64,000 nt of DNA from NCBI RefSeq assembly GCF_014694385.1, contig NZ_JAAOCA010000011.1:98948-162947 (forward strand). Reading direction: 5' to 3'. Both the position numbers and the translations under genes were made by a program. The notes under the pieces are model-generated. The model worked only from the letters and a program-made list of their open reading frames with translations. It had not been told where the DNA came from and made no database searches. The DNA is from Pseudomonas typographi. GTDB taxonomy: Bacteria; Pseudomonadota; Gammaproteobacteria; Pseudomonadales; Pseudomonadaceae. Numbering within the stretch: position 1 is the stretch's first letter; each line of letters begins with the position of its first letter. Below, in pieces: positions 35,986-44,452 of the stretch.

Positions 35986-37170
35986 ATGTCTCACATAACC
36001 CGCGTCGAAATTTTCGATTTCAAGTATGAAGTGATCAACTTGGCCGCCGAAGGCCTGCACACCCATAACCATGTGGCCTATAAAAAAGGCGGCCGCATGC
36101 AGCTCTCGAAGTACGCCGTCGTGATCGAAACCAACGATGGCGCACGTGGCGAGTACGTGGCCATGTGGGGCGGTACACGCCCAGCGTTGGCACAATCGCT
36201 GATGCTGGCTCCCGACCTGCTCGGCCGCGATCCCAACCAGCGTGAAGCCATCTACGACGAGTTCAAGCGCAAGCTCCACCATTTCGATCACATGGGCCAC
36301 GGCCCTATCGACATCGCCTTGTGGGACTTGACCGGCAAGCAACTGGGGGCCTCGATCCAGACCCTGCTCGGCGGCTATCGCTCAAGGCTTAAAGCCTATG
36401 CCAGCACCTTCCATGGCGACCGTGCTGGCGGCTTGGACAGCCCGCAGGCCTATGGCGACTTCGCGGTTCAGTGCCGCGAAATGGGCTACAAGGGCTTCAA
36501 GATCCATGGTTGGTTCGACGGCAATCCCGTTGAGGAGGCCGCGGCAATCCTGCAAACGCGCAAGGCGGTGGGCGCGAATATGGCCCTGATGTATGACGGC
36601 GCCTGCGACCTGAAAACCTTCGCCGATGCCTTATACGTTGGCCGTGCATGTGATGAAGCCGATTACTTCTGGTTCGAAGACCCCTACCGCGACGCGGGCT
36701 TGTCTGCGTTCTCGCACAAGAAACTGCGGGAAATGCTCAAGACGCCGCTATTGATTGGCGAACACGTGCGTGGGCTGGAGCCCAAGGCGGACTTCCTCAT
36801 CGCTGGCGGTACCGACTTCATCCGTGTCGACCCGGAATACGACATGGGCATTACCGGGGCGATCAAGACCGCGCGGCTCGCCGAAGCGTTTGGCCTGGAT
36901 GTAGAAATACACGCGGTGGGCCCGGCGCACCGGCACGTGATGGGGGCCATTCGCAACTCCAATTTTTATGAAATCGCCTTGGTCGGGCCTGACTGCCCGA
37001 ACAATATTCCGCAGGTCTACGCCTGCGATTATTCCGACCAAATTGACTGTATCGACCAGGACGGCACCGTGCCTGTGCCCACCGGCCCCGGCTTGGGTGT
37101 TACCTACGACTGGGACTACATCAAGCGGCACACCACCGCGCATCACGTGTTCGATATCAAGGATCGCTGA
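35986..37170 (+). CDS. Enolase-superfamily acid-sugar dehydratase (mandelate racemase group)
   Basis: A 394-residue protein with an N-terminal capping domain and a TIM barrel. Metal ligands appear as Asp204 (L-M-Y-D-G), Glu231 (W-F-E-D-P-Y) and Glu259 (I-G-E-H). The His-Asp dyad is His309 (E-I-H-A-V-G) with Asp282 (R-V-D-P). The second-strand motif reads F-K-I-H (Lys172, His174) instead of K-x-K, so it is not a standard racemase or muconate cycloisomerase. The likely reaction is dehydration of a sugar acid to a 2-keto-3-deoxy acid. The ATG at 35986 has CGGAG at the right distance. First gene of the operon behind the twin operators; substrate unknown. Confidence 0.85.
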   Translation: MSHITRVEIFDFKYEVINLAAEGLHTHNHVAYKKGGRMQLSKYAVVIETNDGARGEYVAMWGGTRPALAQSLMLAPDLLGRDPNQREAIYDEFKRKLHHFDHMGHGPIDIALWDLTGKQLGASIQTLLGGYRSRLKAYASTFHGDRAGGLDSPQAYGDFAVQCREMGYKGFKIHGWFDGNPVEEAAAILQTRKAVGANMALMYDGACDLKTFADALYVGRACDEADYFWFEDPYRDAGLSAFSHKKLREMLKTPLLIGEHVRGLEPKADFLIAGGTDFIRVDPEYDMGITGAIKTARLAEAFGLDVEIHAVGPAHRHVMGAIRNSNFYEIALVGPDCPNNIPQVYACDYSDQIDCIDQDGTVPVPTGPGLGVTYDWDYIKRHTTAHHVFDIKDR

Positions 37171-37287
37171 AACCACTGCCCAGGTGCGGCGCTGCGTCCG
37201 TAGCGCCCGCGCCTGCTCCACATTCCAATAAAGCCGGATCAGAACCGGCCACCGAGCCTACGTTACCTTTGGGCTCAGGAGACAGCT

Positions 37288-38673
37288 ATGACCACGTCAG
37301 GCATGAAGAACGCCCCCACCGTAGCCGGCATCGAGCGCGATGCCGTGTCCAGTTCCGCCGCCCGCAGCCATATCCGGTTTTACATCCTGGCGCTGATCGT
37401 CCTGGTGACCGCGGTCAACCTGGGGGATCGCGCCAATTTATCCATCGCCGGCTCAGCGATGTCCAGCGAGCTTGGCCTCGATGCCGTAGCCATGGGCTAC
37501 CTGTTTTCCGCCTTCGCATGGGCTTACGTCATTGGCCAACTGCCCGGTGGCTGGCTACTTGATCGGTTTAATTCGATCAATGTTTATGGCGGGGCCTTGT
37601 TTCTTTGGTCTTCGTTTACCTTCCTCCAAGGAACGGTGAGTTGGCTGCCCGCAGGGTGGGTAGTCGTTTCGCTGTTCTGCCTGCGCTTTCTGGTGGGTTT
37701 AGTCGAAGCGCCGATCTACCCGGCTAATAACTATGTGGTCGCGGCCTGGTTCCCGTTGAAAGAACGCGGTATTGCCACCTCGATCTTCAGCTCTGCCCAG
37801 TACGTTGCGGTGCTGCTGTTCGTTCCTATCATGGGTGTGCTCGGCCATGCCTTGAGTTGGCATTACGTGTTCTGGTTCATGGGGGCCTTCGGGATGGCGC
37901 TGAGCGTGTTCTGGTTTTACGTGATGCGCACCCCCGATAAACACCCCAGGGTGAACGCGGCGGAACTGGATTATCTCAAGCAAAACGGCGCCTTGATCGA
38001 TATCGAGGCGGCCAAAAACAAAGCACCGCCACCGTCGATCAGGGCAATCGGGGTGTTATTCAAAAGCCGGATGATGTTGGGTATTTACCTGGGCCAATAC
38101 TGCATCACGGCGCTGCAATATTTTTTCATCACCTGGTTCCCCATCTATCTGGTCCAGGGGCGGGGGCTGAACATTCTTGAGGTCGGCTTCGTCGCCACCT
38201 TGCCCGCCATCTGCGGCTTCCTGGGGAGCTTGTTGGGCGGCAGCATTTCCGATGCGGTCATTCGCCGAGGCGGGTCCGTGACCTTTGCGCGCAAGTTGCC
38301 CTTCGTCAGCGGAATGCTGTTGGCCACGGCCCTGGTGCTGTGCAACTTCACCGACTCGACCTATGTGATCGTTGCCCTGATGTGCTTGGCATTGTTCGGC
38401 AAAGGGCTGGCCCAAATTGGCTTGGCGGTGGTTGTCGACACCTCGCCACCGGCTATCGTCGGCATGGCCACGGGCGTCTTCGGCGTGGCGGGCAACCTGG
38501 CGGGCATCGCTACGCCTATCGTCATTGGTTACATGGTCAAGGTCAGCGGCTCCTTTACGACCGCCATGTATTTCGTGGCGGCTCACGCACTGATCGGCGC
38601 CCTGAGTTACATCCTGATCGTCGGCAAACTGCGGCGCCTGCGCCTGGCCGGTGAAACCGTTGCAACGGCTTAA
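37288..38673 (+). CDS. MFS sugar-acid transporter, first of two in operon
   Basis: A 461-residue, 12-span carrier of the anion:cation symporter family. It shows N-L-G-D-R-A-N-L-S-I-A-G-S-A-M (about 42-56) and A-Y-V-I-G-Q-L-P-G-G-W-L-L-D near 79-92. It closely resembles the carrier at 40855, sharing Q-Y-F-F, T-W-F-P-I-Y-L-V, G-R-G-L-N-I and the A-N-L-S-I-A-G-S-A-M-S-S-E-L-G stretch, so the two are paralogues kept in one operon. It probably imports the acid sugar used by the upstream dehydratase. The leader between 37171 and 37287 contains only a GC-rich hairpin. Confidence 0.88.
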   Translation: MTTSGMKNAPTVAGIERDAVSSSAARSHIRFYILALIVLVTAVNLGDRANLSIAGSAMSSELGLDAVAMGYLFSAFAWAYVIGQLPGGWLLDRFNSINVYGGALFLWSSFTFLQGTVSWLPAGWVVVSLFCLRFLVGLVEAPIYPANNYVVAAWFPLKERGIATSIFSSAQYVAVLLFVPIMGVLGHALSWHYVFWFMGAFGMALSVFWFYVMRTPDKHPRVNAAELDYLKQNGALIDIEAAKNKAPPPSIRAIGVLFKSRMMLGIYLGQYCITALQYFFITWFPIYLVQGRGLNILEVGFVATLPAICGFLGSLLGGSISDAVIRRGGSVTFARKLPFVSGMLLATALVLCNFTDSTYVIVALMCLALFGKGLAQIGLAVVVDTSPPAIVGMATGVFGVAGNLAGIATPIVIGYMVKVSGSFTTAMYFVAAHALIGALSYILIVGKLRRLRLAGETVATA

Positions 38674-38733
38674 TGCGCGCACTTTGCTGCGCCAACCCAA
38701 AAACTTGATTCATCAGCACGAGGTATCGGCTCT

Positions 38734-39813
38734 ATGACCACTGGCTCTACGGCGCGCCGCCCACGTTTTGCCTACGCCGCCCTGCAGCGCTTTTCCATGG
38801 CCTTGCTCGGGCAGGTTGGCCTGCCTGCCGATCAGGCACACTTGATGACGTTGCGCATGCTCGACGCGGACCTATTGGGCCATCGTACCCATGGCTTATG
38901 GTTCCTTAGCAGCTATTTGCAGCGGCTGGAGGCCGGGCACATCCGTGCCGATGCCCCCCTCGAAGTGATCGCCAGTGGCCCGGCGTCGTTTGCGTGGCGG
39001 GCCAACCGCCTGCCTGGCGCCTGGGTAATGGACCAAGCCACCCAGCAGATGTTGGCGATGGCCGCCACCCAGGCGGTCGTTACCGCCACCATTGCCGATT
39101 GTTCGCATATTGGCTGCTTGCAAAGTTATTTGTTGCCGTTAGTAGAGGCAAACCTCTTCGTGACCCTGAGTGCCACCAACCCGGGAATCGCCTCGGTAGC
39201 CCCCTTCGGCGGCATCGATGCAGTGCTCACGTCCAACCCGATTGCCTATGGCATCCCCACTAGCGCCGAGCCGATCCTGATCGACCAGTGCACATCGATC
39301 GCCAGCAACTCGTTTTTCACAGCGTTCGCTGAACGCGGCGAAAAATTACCCGGCGCTTGGCTGCTGGACGCTCAAGGGCAGCCCAGCGATGACCCTGCAG
39401 TGCTGCAAGCAAAGCCCGCCGGCACCATCCTGCCACTGGGCGGTACAGCGTTCGGCTACAAGGGCTTCGGCCTGGGCATCGCCGTGGAGGCGCTGTCGCT
39501 TGGCTTGTCTGGCGCAGGCCGCCTGACGGGGCCGGACATGTATGGCCAGAGCGTCTTTTTGCAAGTTATCAACCCAGTGCACTTCGCGGGTTTGCCGGTA
39601 TTCCTGGCGGAAATGGACCATTTGGTGGCGGCTTGCCGAGCCAGCCGGGTGCGCGACGGCGCGCCGCCGGTGCGCTTACCGGGCGAGCGCGCCCTGGCGC
39701 AGCGGCGCGAGCAGATGCAGGCCGGTATTGAACTGAGCGAAGAGGTTTTTGCACGCCTGCGGCCGTGGGCGTCGAAGTTCGACATCGAGCTGCCGGCCGA
39801 ACGGGCGGCGTGA
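38734..39813 (+). CDS. Ldh-family NAD(P)-dependent oxidoreductase (YlbC/YiaK-like)
   Basis: A 359-residue member of the malate/L-lactate dehydrogenase (Ldh_2) family, which has its own fold unrelated to classical dehydrogenases and includes YiaK (2,3-diketo-L-gulonate reductase) and ureidoglycolate dehydrogenase. The motif G-H-R-T-H-G is at 49-54 (usually G-H-D-S-H-G), the catalytic-type His125 lies in D-C-S-H-I-G, and P-I-A-Y-G-I-P is near 170-176. It probably reduces or oxidises a keto/hydroxy acid intermediate of the operon's pathway. It lies 60 bases after the first MFS gene and 60 before the DapA-type gene. Confidence 0.85.
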   Translation: MTTGSTARRPRFAYAALQRFSMALLGQVGLPADQAHLMTLRMLDADLLGHRTHGLWFLSSYLQRLEAGHIRADAPLEVIASGPASFAWRANRLPGAWVMDQATQQMLAMAATQAVVTATIADCSHIGCLQSYLLPLVEANLFVTLSATNPGIASVAPFGGIDAVLTSNPIAYGIPTSAEPILIDQCTSIASNSFFTAFAERGEKLPGAWLLDAQGQPSDDPAVLQAKPAGTILPLGGTAFGYKGFGLGIAVEALSLGLSGAGRLTGPDMYGQSVFLQVINPVHFAGLPVFLAEMDHLVAACRASRVRDGAPPVRLPGERALAQRREQMQAGIELSEEVFARLRPWASKFDIELPAERAA

Positions 39814-39873
39814 ATGATCGAGCAGCGTAACAGCGGCTGCCTTTTCCAATAAACAAACCGATGTGGAGTTCCT

Positions 39874-40785
39874 ATGCTTGAGCACACCAAAGGCGTTTAT
39901 ATCGTCGCCCAGACCCCGTTCGACGAAGCGGGCAATGTCGACCTGAACAGTATCGACAGCTTGGTTGAGTTTTACCGGCAGCACGGTGCCAGCGGCTTTA
40001 CCGTATTGGGCGTCAGCGGCGAAGCCGGCAAGCTGACCAGCGCTGAAGCCCAGCAGGTTGCGCAGCGCTACATCGAGCGTGCAGGCGACCTGCCCGTTAT
40101 CGTCGGGGTAAGCAACCCTAGCCTTGCGCAACTTGCCGATTTCAGTGCTCAGGTCATGGACCTGGGCGCGGCGGGGGTCATGGTCGCGCCACCTGCCGGC
40201 ATCCAGACGGATGAAGAGCTGTTCGGTTACTTTGCCGCATTGTTTCGCCACAACGAGGGCATCCCCACGGTGCTTCAGGACTTTCCGTTCGCCTCTAAAG
40301 TCGCGATGTCCGTGCCGGCGATCCTGCAACTGGTGGAATCCCACCCGGAAATCGGCCTGATCAAAGAAGAAGACCTGCCCTGCCTGAACAAGATCACTCG
40401 CCTGCGCGAGTCCCAAGGCCGGCGGGTCGCGATCTTGACCGGCAACAACGCCATGTACCTGCCGCTGGAACTGCGCCGTGGCGCTGATGGGCCGATGGCG
40501 GGTTTTTCTTACCCGGAGATGCTGGCCCAGGTGTATCAGTTGCATCAGCGCGGTGAGGCAGACAAAGCCGACGACCTGTTCGACCTTTATTTGCCGTTGC
40601 TGCGCTACGAAGCCATGGGTTTCTGGGGGGTGTGTGCCCGCAAGGAAGTGATGCGCCGCCGTGGCGCCATCGCACACGCCACCATGCGCACGCCGGGGCC
40701 GCGGTTGAGTGCGCAAGACTTGGCCGAGCTTGACCGGTTAGTGGCACGGGTGGAACAGCGGCGTGGTGAATACGCCGGCGCATAA
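39874..40785 (+). CDS. Dihydrodipicolinate synthase-family lyase (keto-deoxy acid aldolase-like)
   Basis: A 303-residue Schiff-base TIM barrel. The G-V-S-G-E motif at 46-50 and Schiff-base Lys164 in G-L-I-K-E-E-D are present. The position of the conserved catalytic Tyr of the family (Y-N-x-P) reads L-Q-D-F-P (134-138), so the proton relay differs from DapA or normal KDG aldolases. It is not a lysine-pathway DapA. In context it should cleave or dehydrate the 2-keto-3-deoxy acid formed by the enolase-superfamily enzyme, giving pyruvate plus an aldehyde or a further keto acid. The gene ends 69 bases before the second MFS gene. Confidence 0.82.
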   Translation: MLEHTKGVYIVAQTPFDEAGNVDLNSIDSLVEFYRQHGASGFTVLGVSGEAGKLTSAEAQQVAQRYIERAGDLPVIVGVSNPSLAQLADFSAQVMDLGAAGVMVAPPAGIQTDEELFGYFAALFRHNEGIPTVLQDFPFASKVAMSVPAILQLVESHPEIGLIKEEDLPCLNKITRLRESQGRRVAILTGNNAMYLPLELRRGADGPMAGFSYPEMLAQVYQLHQRGEADKADDLFDLYLPLLRYEAMGFWGVCARKEVMRRRGAIAHATMRTPGPRLSAQDLAELDRLVARVEQRRGEYAGA

Positions 40786-40854
40786 CCCGACAGCGCCGCG
40801 GGCGCCCTTGCCCAGTGAATGACGGCTCCGACTACAACTACAAACGGAGAAACA

Positions 40855-42204
40855 ATGAACACCTACGAAATCGATGCGGCACCGGCGGCCGTGAAGCGAT
40901 CACGGGTACGTTATGGGGTGTTGGCGATGCTGGTCATCGCCAGCGCTGTCGCATTGGCCGACCGGGCCAACCTTTCCATTGCGGGCTCTGCGATGTCCAG
41001 CGAGCTGGGCATCAGTTCAGTGCAGTTAGGCTATCTGTTCTCTGTTTTTTCCTGGGCTTACGTGCTGGCCCAGTTGCCGGCCGGCTGGCTGCTTGACCGC
41101 TTCGGTGCGGTCAGGGTTTATGGCTGTAGCCTCGGTTTGTGGTCGTTATTCACGTTCATCCAGGGGTTCGCCGATGGGTTGCCGGTTGGCCTGATCGTGG
41201 CCGGGCTGTTCTGCCTGCGCTTCGCCCTGGGGCTGGTGGAGTCGCCGCTGTCTCCGGGTAACAGCTCTATCGTGGCGGGTTGGTTTCCTGTGGCTGAGCG
41301 CGGCACGGCCACCGCTATCTACAATTCAGCCCAGTACCTGGCGGTGTTGGTATTTTTGCCGATCATGGGCTATTTGGTCCATTATGCCGGCTGGCATTGG
41401 GTGTTTTGGGGCATGGGCGTACTGGGGTTGCTGCTGACACTGGTTTGGGCCCGGGTGGTGCGCTCGCCGTTAACCCACCCACGGGTGAACGATGCCGAAT
41501 TGGATTACCTGCGGGACGGGGGCGCCAACGTTCAAATGCAAAACGGCAACCCTTCGGGCAGCAAGGTACTGACCCGTGGGGTGTTGAAGATGTTTCTGAC
41601 CAGCCGGCAAATGCTGGGCATCTATGTGGGCCAATACTGCCTGGCATCCATGCAGTATTTTTTCCTCACCTGGTTTCCCATCTATCTGGTTAAAGGCCGT
41701 GGCCTGAACATCATGGAAGTCGGCTTGGTGGCCACCATGCCCGCCGTGGCGGGCTTCATCGGCGGTGTGTTAGGGGGCGTCATCTCCGACGCACTGAGCC
41801 GCCGAGGTTACAGCGTAAGCATCGCCCGTAAGGTACCGTTCGTGACCGGCATGTTGCTGTCGTCCACCCTGATATTCAGCAATTTTGTCAGCTCTACCTA
41901 CGTAATCGTCGGCCTGATGACATTAGCGTTGTTTGGTAAAGGGCTGGCGGCGGTGAACTTCGCGGTGGTGTCCGACACCGCCCCGGCAAGGCTGGTGGGC
42001 GTTGCAGGCGGGCTGTTCAATTTGTTTGGCAGTGTGTCTGGAATTGTGACGCCCGTCGTGATCGGTTACGCCGTGCAAAGCACCGGCTCGTTCACTATCG
42101 CTTTATATTTCGTCGGCGCCCACGGCCTGATCGGTGCGTTTTGCTATCTCTTCGTTATTGGCAAATTACGGCCTTTGTCTGAAAAGGTGCGGGTGCGTGA
42201 ATAG
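40855..42204 (+). CDS. MFS sugar-acid transporter, second of two in operon
   Basis: A 449-residue paralogue of the carrier at 37288, with the same signature A-L-A-D-R-A-N-L-S-I-A-G-S-A-M and about 12 membrane spans. The ATG at 40855 is preceded by CGGAGAAACA, so an in-frame ATG at 40819 is rejected. Having two close carriers in one operon suggests import of two related acids, or import plus efflux of an end product. The stop codon overlaps the left end of the inverted-repeat element at 42203, which could act as the transcript's 3' structure. Confidence 0.9.
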   Translation: MNTYEIDAAPAAVKRSRVRYGVLAMLVIASAVALADRANLSIAGSAMSSELGISSVQLGYLFSVFSWAYVLAQLPAGWLLDRFGAVRVYGCSLGLWSLFTFIQGFADGLPVGLIVAGLFCLRFALGLVESPLSPGNSSIVAGWFPVAERGTATAIYNSAQYLAVLVFLPIMGYLVHYAGWHWVFWGMGVLGLLLTLVWARVVRSPLTHPRVNDAELDYLRDGGANVQMQNGNPSGSKVLTRGVLKMFLTSRQMLGIYVGQYCLASMQYFFLTWFPIYLVKGRGLNIMEVGLVATMPAVAGFIGGVLGGVISDALSRRGYSVSIARKVPFVTGMLLSSTLIFSNFVSSTYVIVGLMTLALFGKGLAAVNFAVVSDTAPARLVGVAGGLFNLFGSVSGIVTPVVIGYAVQSTGSFTIALYFVGAHGLIGAFCYLFVIGKLRPLSEKVRVRE

Positions 42205-42357
42205 TAGGGTCTTTCACACGTTCGCCGGCATCGCCACGCCAGTGTTGCCGATGGGCGCGCCGCCTCGACGAACCATCGCGGCCCTAGGGCGAAGAGCGGA
42301 CGGGGCCCGGCAACATTCACGCGTCAATTCTCGTGCGAACGTCTGAAACACCACACT
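42203..42357. repeat. Intergenic inverted-repeat element, best-preserved copy
   Basis: The ends at 42203-42225 and 42335-42357 are inverted copies matching at 19 of 23 positions (AGTAGGGTCTTTCACACGTT versus the inverse AGTGTGGTGTTTCAGACGTT, then TCGC in both). The interior contains GTTGCCG ... CGGCAAC inverted and ACGCGTCAA shortly before the right end, as in copy 1. It is 155 bp, carries no open reading frame, and sits directly at the stop codon of the MFS gene. Confidence 0.65.
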
Positions 42358-42609
42358 CGCTTGGCTCCGTCCCCCGCCTTACGCTTCAGCATGCCGATGC
42401 TATCGGGCCAAACCCCTGCTCATAACCCGCCGTTACCCACCCAGCGCCGATTATGGGCATTTGCGCTCGACCTTTGGCGCACGGCTTCTACGCTTGCTAG
42501 TGGGCTTGGGTATACCGTAGCCCTGGCGCTGGCGGGAACCACTGCGCCCGTTTCGCTTCCCTTTTCTCGGCGGCACGCCGCCGCAGCTCGAACGAGGTGC
42601 CTTGTATCC
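42358..42609. other. Intergenic region before the CoA-transferase gene
   Basis: No gene is supported between the repeat element and the ATG at 42610. The reading frame is open upstream (to 42361), but those residues do not belong to the CoA-transferase family. The region should hold its promoter; no clear motif is recognised. Confidence 0.5.
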
Positions 42610-44136
42610 ATGAGTAATCGAATCCGCCATCCCGGCTTTGCTGCATTGCGCCTGTCTGCTGCCGAAGCGGCGCAGCGAATCAGGCATGGCATGACGGTCG
42701 GCATGAGCGGCTTTACCGGCGCCGGCTACCCCAAGGCGATTCCGGGCGCGCTGGCTGAACACATCACGGCCCGCCACGCCCAGGGCGAGCCGTTTCGCAT
42801 TACGGTACTGACCGGCGCCTCGACGGCGCCGGAACTGGACGGTGTGCTCGCTCGCGTCGACGGCATCGAGCTGCGCGTGCCGTTCCAATCCGACCCCGAA
42901 CTGCGCGGGCGCATCAACTCCGGCGCCCTGGAGTACATGGACATCCACCTGGGGCAGTTGGCAGAGAAGGTTCGCTACGGCTTTTTCGGCAAAGTCGACG
43001 TCGCCGTAATAGAAATTTCCGCGATTCTGGAAGACGGCCGCTTGGTGCCGTCTTCGTCGGTGGGCAACAACAAGACCTGGCTGGACATGGCCGATGCGGT
43101 GATCCTGGAAGTGAACCGTTGGCAGCCCGAGGCCCTGGAAGGCATGCACGATATCTACTACGACGGCGCCCTGCCCCCCGCGCGCCAGCCCATCCCGCTG
43201 GTGCACCCGGGTGACCGTATCGGCGAACCGTACCTGAGCGTGCCCTTGGAAAAGGTGGTTGCCGTGGTGGAAACCGACGCGCCAGACCGCAACAGCCCGT
43301 TCAAACAACCGGATGCCGCCTCCAAGGCCATCGCCGACCATTTGCTGGACTTTTTGCGTTTCGAAGTCAAGGCCGGGCGCATTCCCGGCAACCTGCTGCC
43401 GATCCAGTCAGGCGTGGGCAATATCGCCAACGCCTTCATGCAAGGCCTGGGCGAAAGCGAGTTCACCGGGCTCACGGCATTTACCGAGGTGATCCAGGAC
43501 GGCATGCTGGAGCTGCTGATCAGTGGCAAATTGGCGCTGGCGGCCGCCACGTCGTTCTCCTTGAGCCCCGTGGGTATCGAGCGTTTTAACGAACATGCCG
43601 AGTTCCTGCGCAAGCGCATCGTGCTGCGCCAACAAGGCATCAGCAACCACCCGGAACTGATCCGCCGCCTGGGCTGCATCGCGCTCAATGGCATGCTGGA
43701 AGCGGACATTTATGGCAACGTGAATTCGACCCACACCCTGGGCACGCAGATGATGAATGGCATCGGCGGCTCAGGCGACTTTGCCCGTAACGCGTACCTC
43801 TCGGTGTTCATGGCCCCGAGTGTGGCCAAGAATGGGCTGATCTCGACCCTGGTGCCGATGGTCAGCCATGTGGACCACACCGAGCATGACGTGTCGGTGA
43901 TTGTCACCGACCAGGGCCTGGCCGACCTGCGCATGCTCAGCCCCAAGCAGCGCGCCAAAGCCATCCTGGAACGGTGCGTGCACCCCAGCTACCGAGACGC
44001 CTTGGGCGATTATATCGAACGTGCCAACCGCGACAGCTTTGGCAAGCACACCCCCCATCTGCTGGCCGAAGCGCTGTCGTGGCACGAACGCTACCGGCTG
44101 ACCGGCAGCATGCTCAACCCGGAGGCCGTTGGTTGA
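42610..44136 (+). CDS. Acetyl-CoA hydrolase/succinyl-CoA:acetate CoA-transferase family protein
   Basis: A 508-residue class I CoA transferase of the Cat1/SctA/ScpC group. The catalytic-type Glu293 lies in G-L-T-A-F-T-E-V-I-Q-D-G. The N-terminal G-M-S-G-F-T-G-A-G-Y-P-K (31-42), the P-I-Q-S-G-V-G-N-I-A-N-A block (264-275) and the late N-A-Y-L-S-V-F-M-A-P-S region are family marks. It transfers CoA between succinyl-CoA or propionyl-CoA and acetate, or acts as a hydrolase, linking to the acs gene functionally rather than by position. The start is the first ATG fitting the family. Next comes a fragment of aceE on the opposite strand. Confidence 0.9.
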   Translation: MSNRIRHPGFAALRLSAAEAAQRIRHGMTVGMSGFTGAGYPKAIPGALAEHITARHAQGEPFRITVLTGASTAPELDGVLARVDGIELRVPFQSDPELRGRINSGALEYMDIHLGQLAEKVRYGFFGKVDVAVIEISAILEDGRLVPSSSVGNNKTWLDMADAVILEVNRWQPEALEGMHDIYYDGALPPARQPIPLVHPGDRIGEPYLSVPLEKVVAVVETDAPDRNSPFKQPDAASKAIADHLLDFLRFEVKAGRIPGNLLPIQSGVGNIANAFMQGLGESEFTGLTAFTEVIQDGMLELLISGKLALAAATSFSLSPVGIERFNEHAEFLRKRIVLRQQGISNHPELIRRLGCIALNGMLEADIYGNVNSTHTLGTQMMNGIGGSGDFARNAYLSVFMAPSVAKNGLISTLVPMVSHVDHTEHDVSVIVTDQGLADLRMLSPKQRAKAILERCVHPSYRDALGDYIERANRDSFGKHTPHLLAEALSWHERYRLTGSMLNPEAVG

Positions 44137-44156
44137 CGCGGCGGCCCTGGTGCCGA

Positions 44157-44380
44157 TCACACCGCGGCCGGGGCGACCTTTTGCGCATCGATCTGCAGGG
44201 CCACCAACGCCCTGGCAACCTCCTCCCGCTCGAGGATACCGTCGTCGGCCAATGCCTTGAGTGCCCCCAGCACAATGAACTGCCTGTCCACCTCGAAGTG
44301 GCGGCGCAAGGCTTCTCGGGTATCGGACTGGCCAAAGCCGGCCGTGCCCAGGGCGACGAAGCGCCGGCCATTGAGCCAAG
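44157..44380 (-). pseudogene. C-terminal fragment of aceE (pyruvate dehydrogenase E1)
   Basis: About 70 codons match the extreme C-terminus of the homodimeric pyruvate dehydrogenase E1: R-F-V-A-L-G-T-A-G-F-G-Q-S-D-T-R, then L-R-R-H-F-E-V-D, L-G-A-L-K-A-L-A-D-D-G, V-A-R-A-L and I-D-A-Q-K-V. The full protein has nearly 900 residues, and nothing upstream of this segment resembles it. The fragment ends in a proper stop codon. It is a relic of a deleted or rearranged aceE copy, or the scar of a recombination. It sits between the CoA-transferase and AhpD-like genes. Confidence 0.75.
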
Positions 44381-44452
44381 GGCGACGCTTGCGAGAGGCT
44401 CTAGGAATAATGCAATGTTGTTGCAAATGCAATCATGAGAATAGGGACTGTG

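Noticed and set aside
39874..40785. Calling this gene dapA of lysine synthesis
   Set aside because: The catalytic Tyr motif is replaced and the gene is inside a LacI-controlled acid-sugar operon.
42361..42609. N-terminal extension of the CoA transferase
   Set aside because: No family homology before M-S-N-R-I-R-H at 42610.
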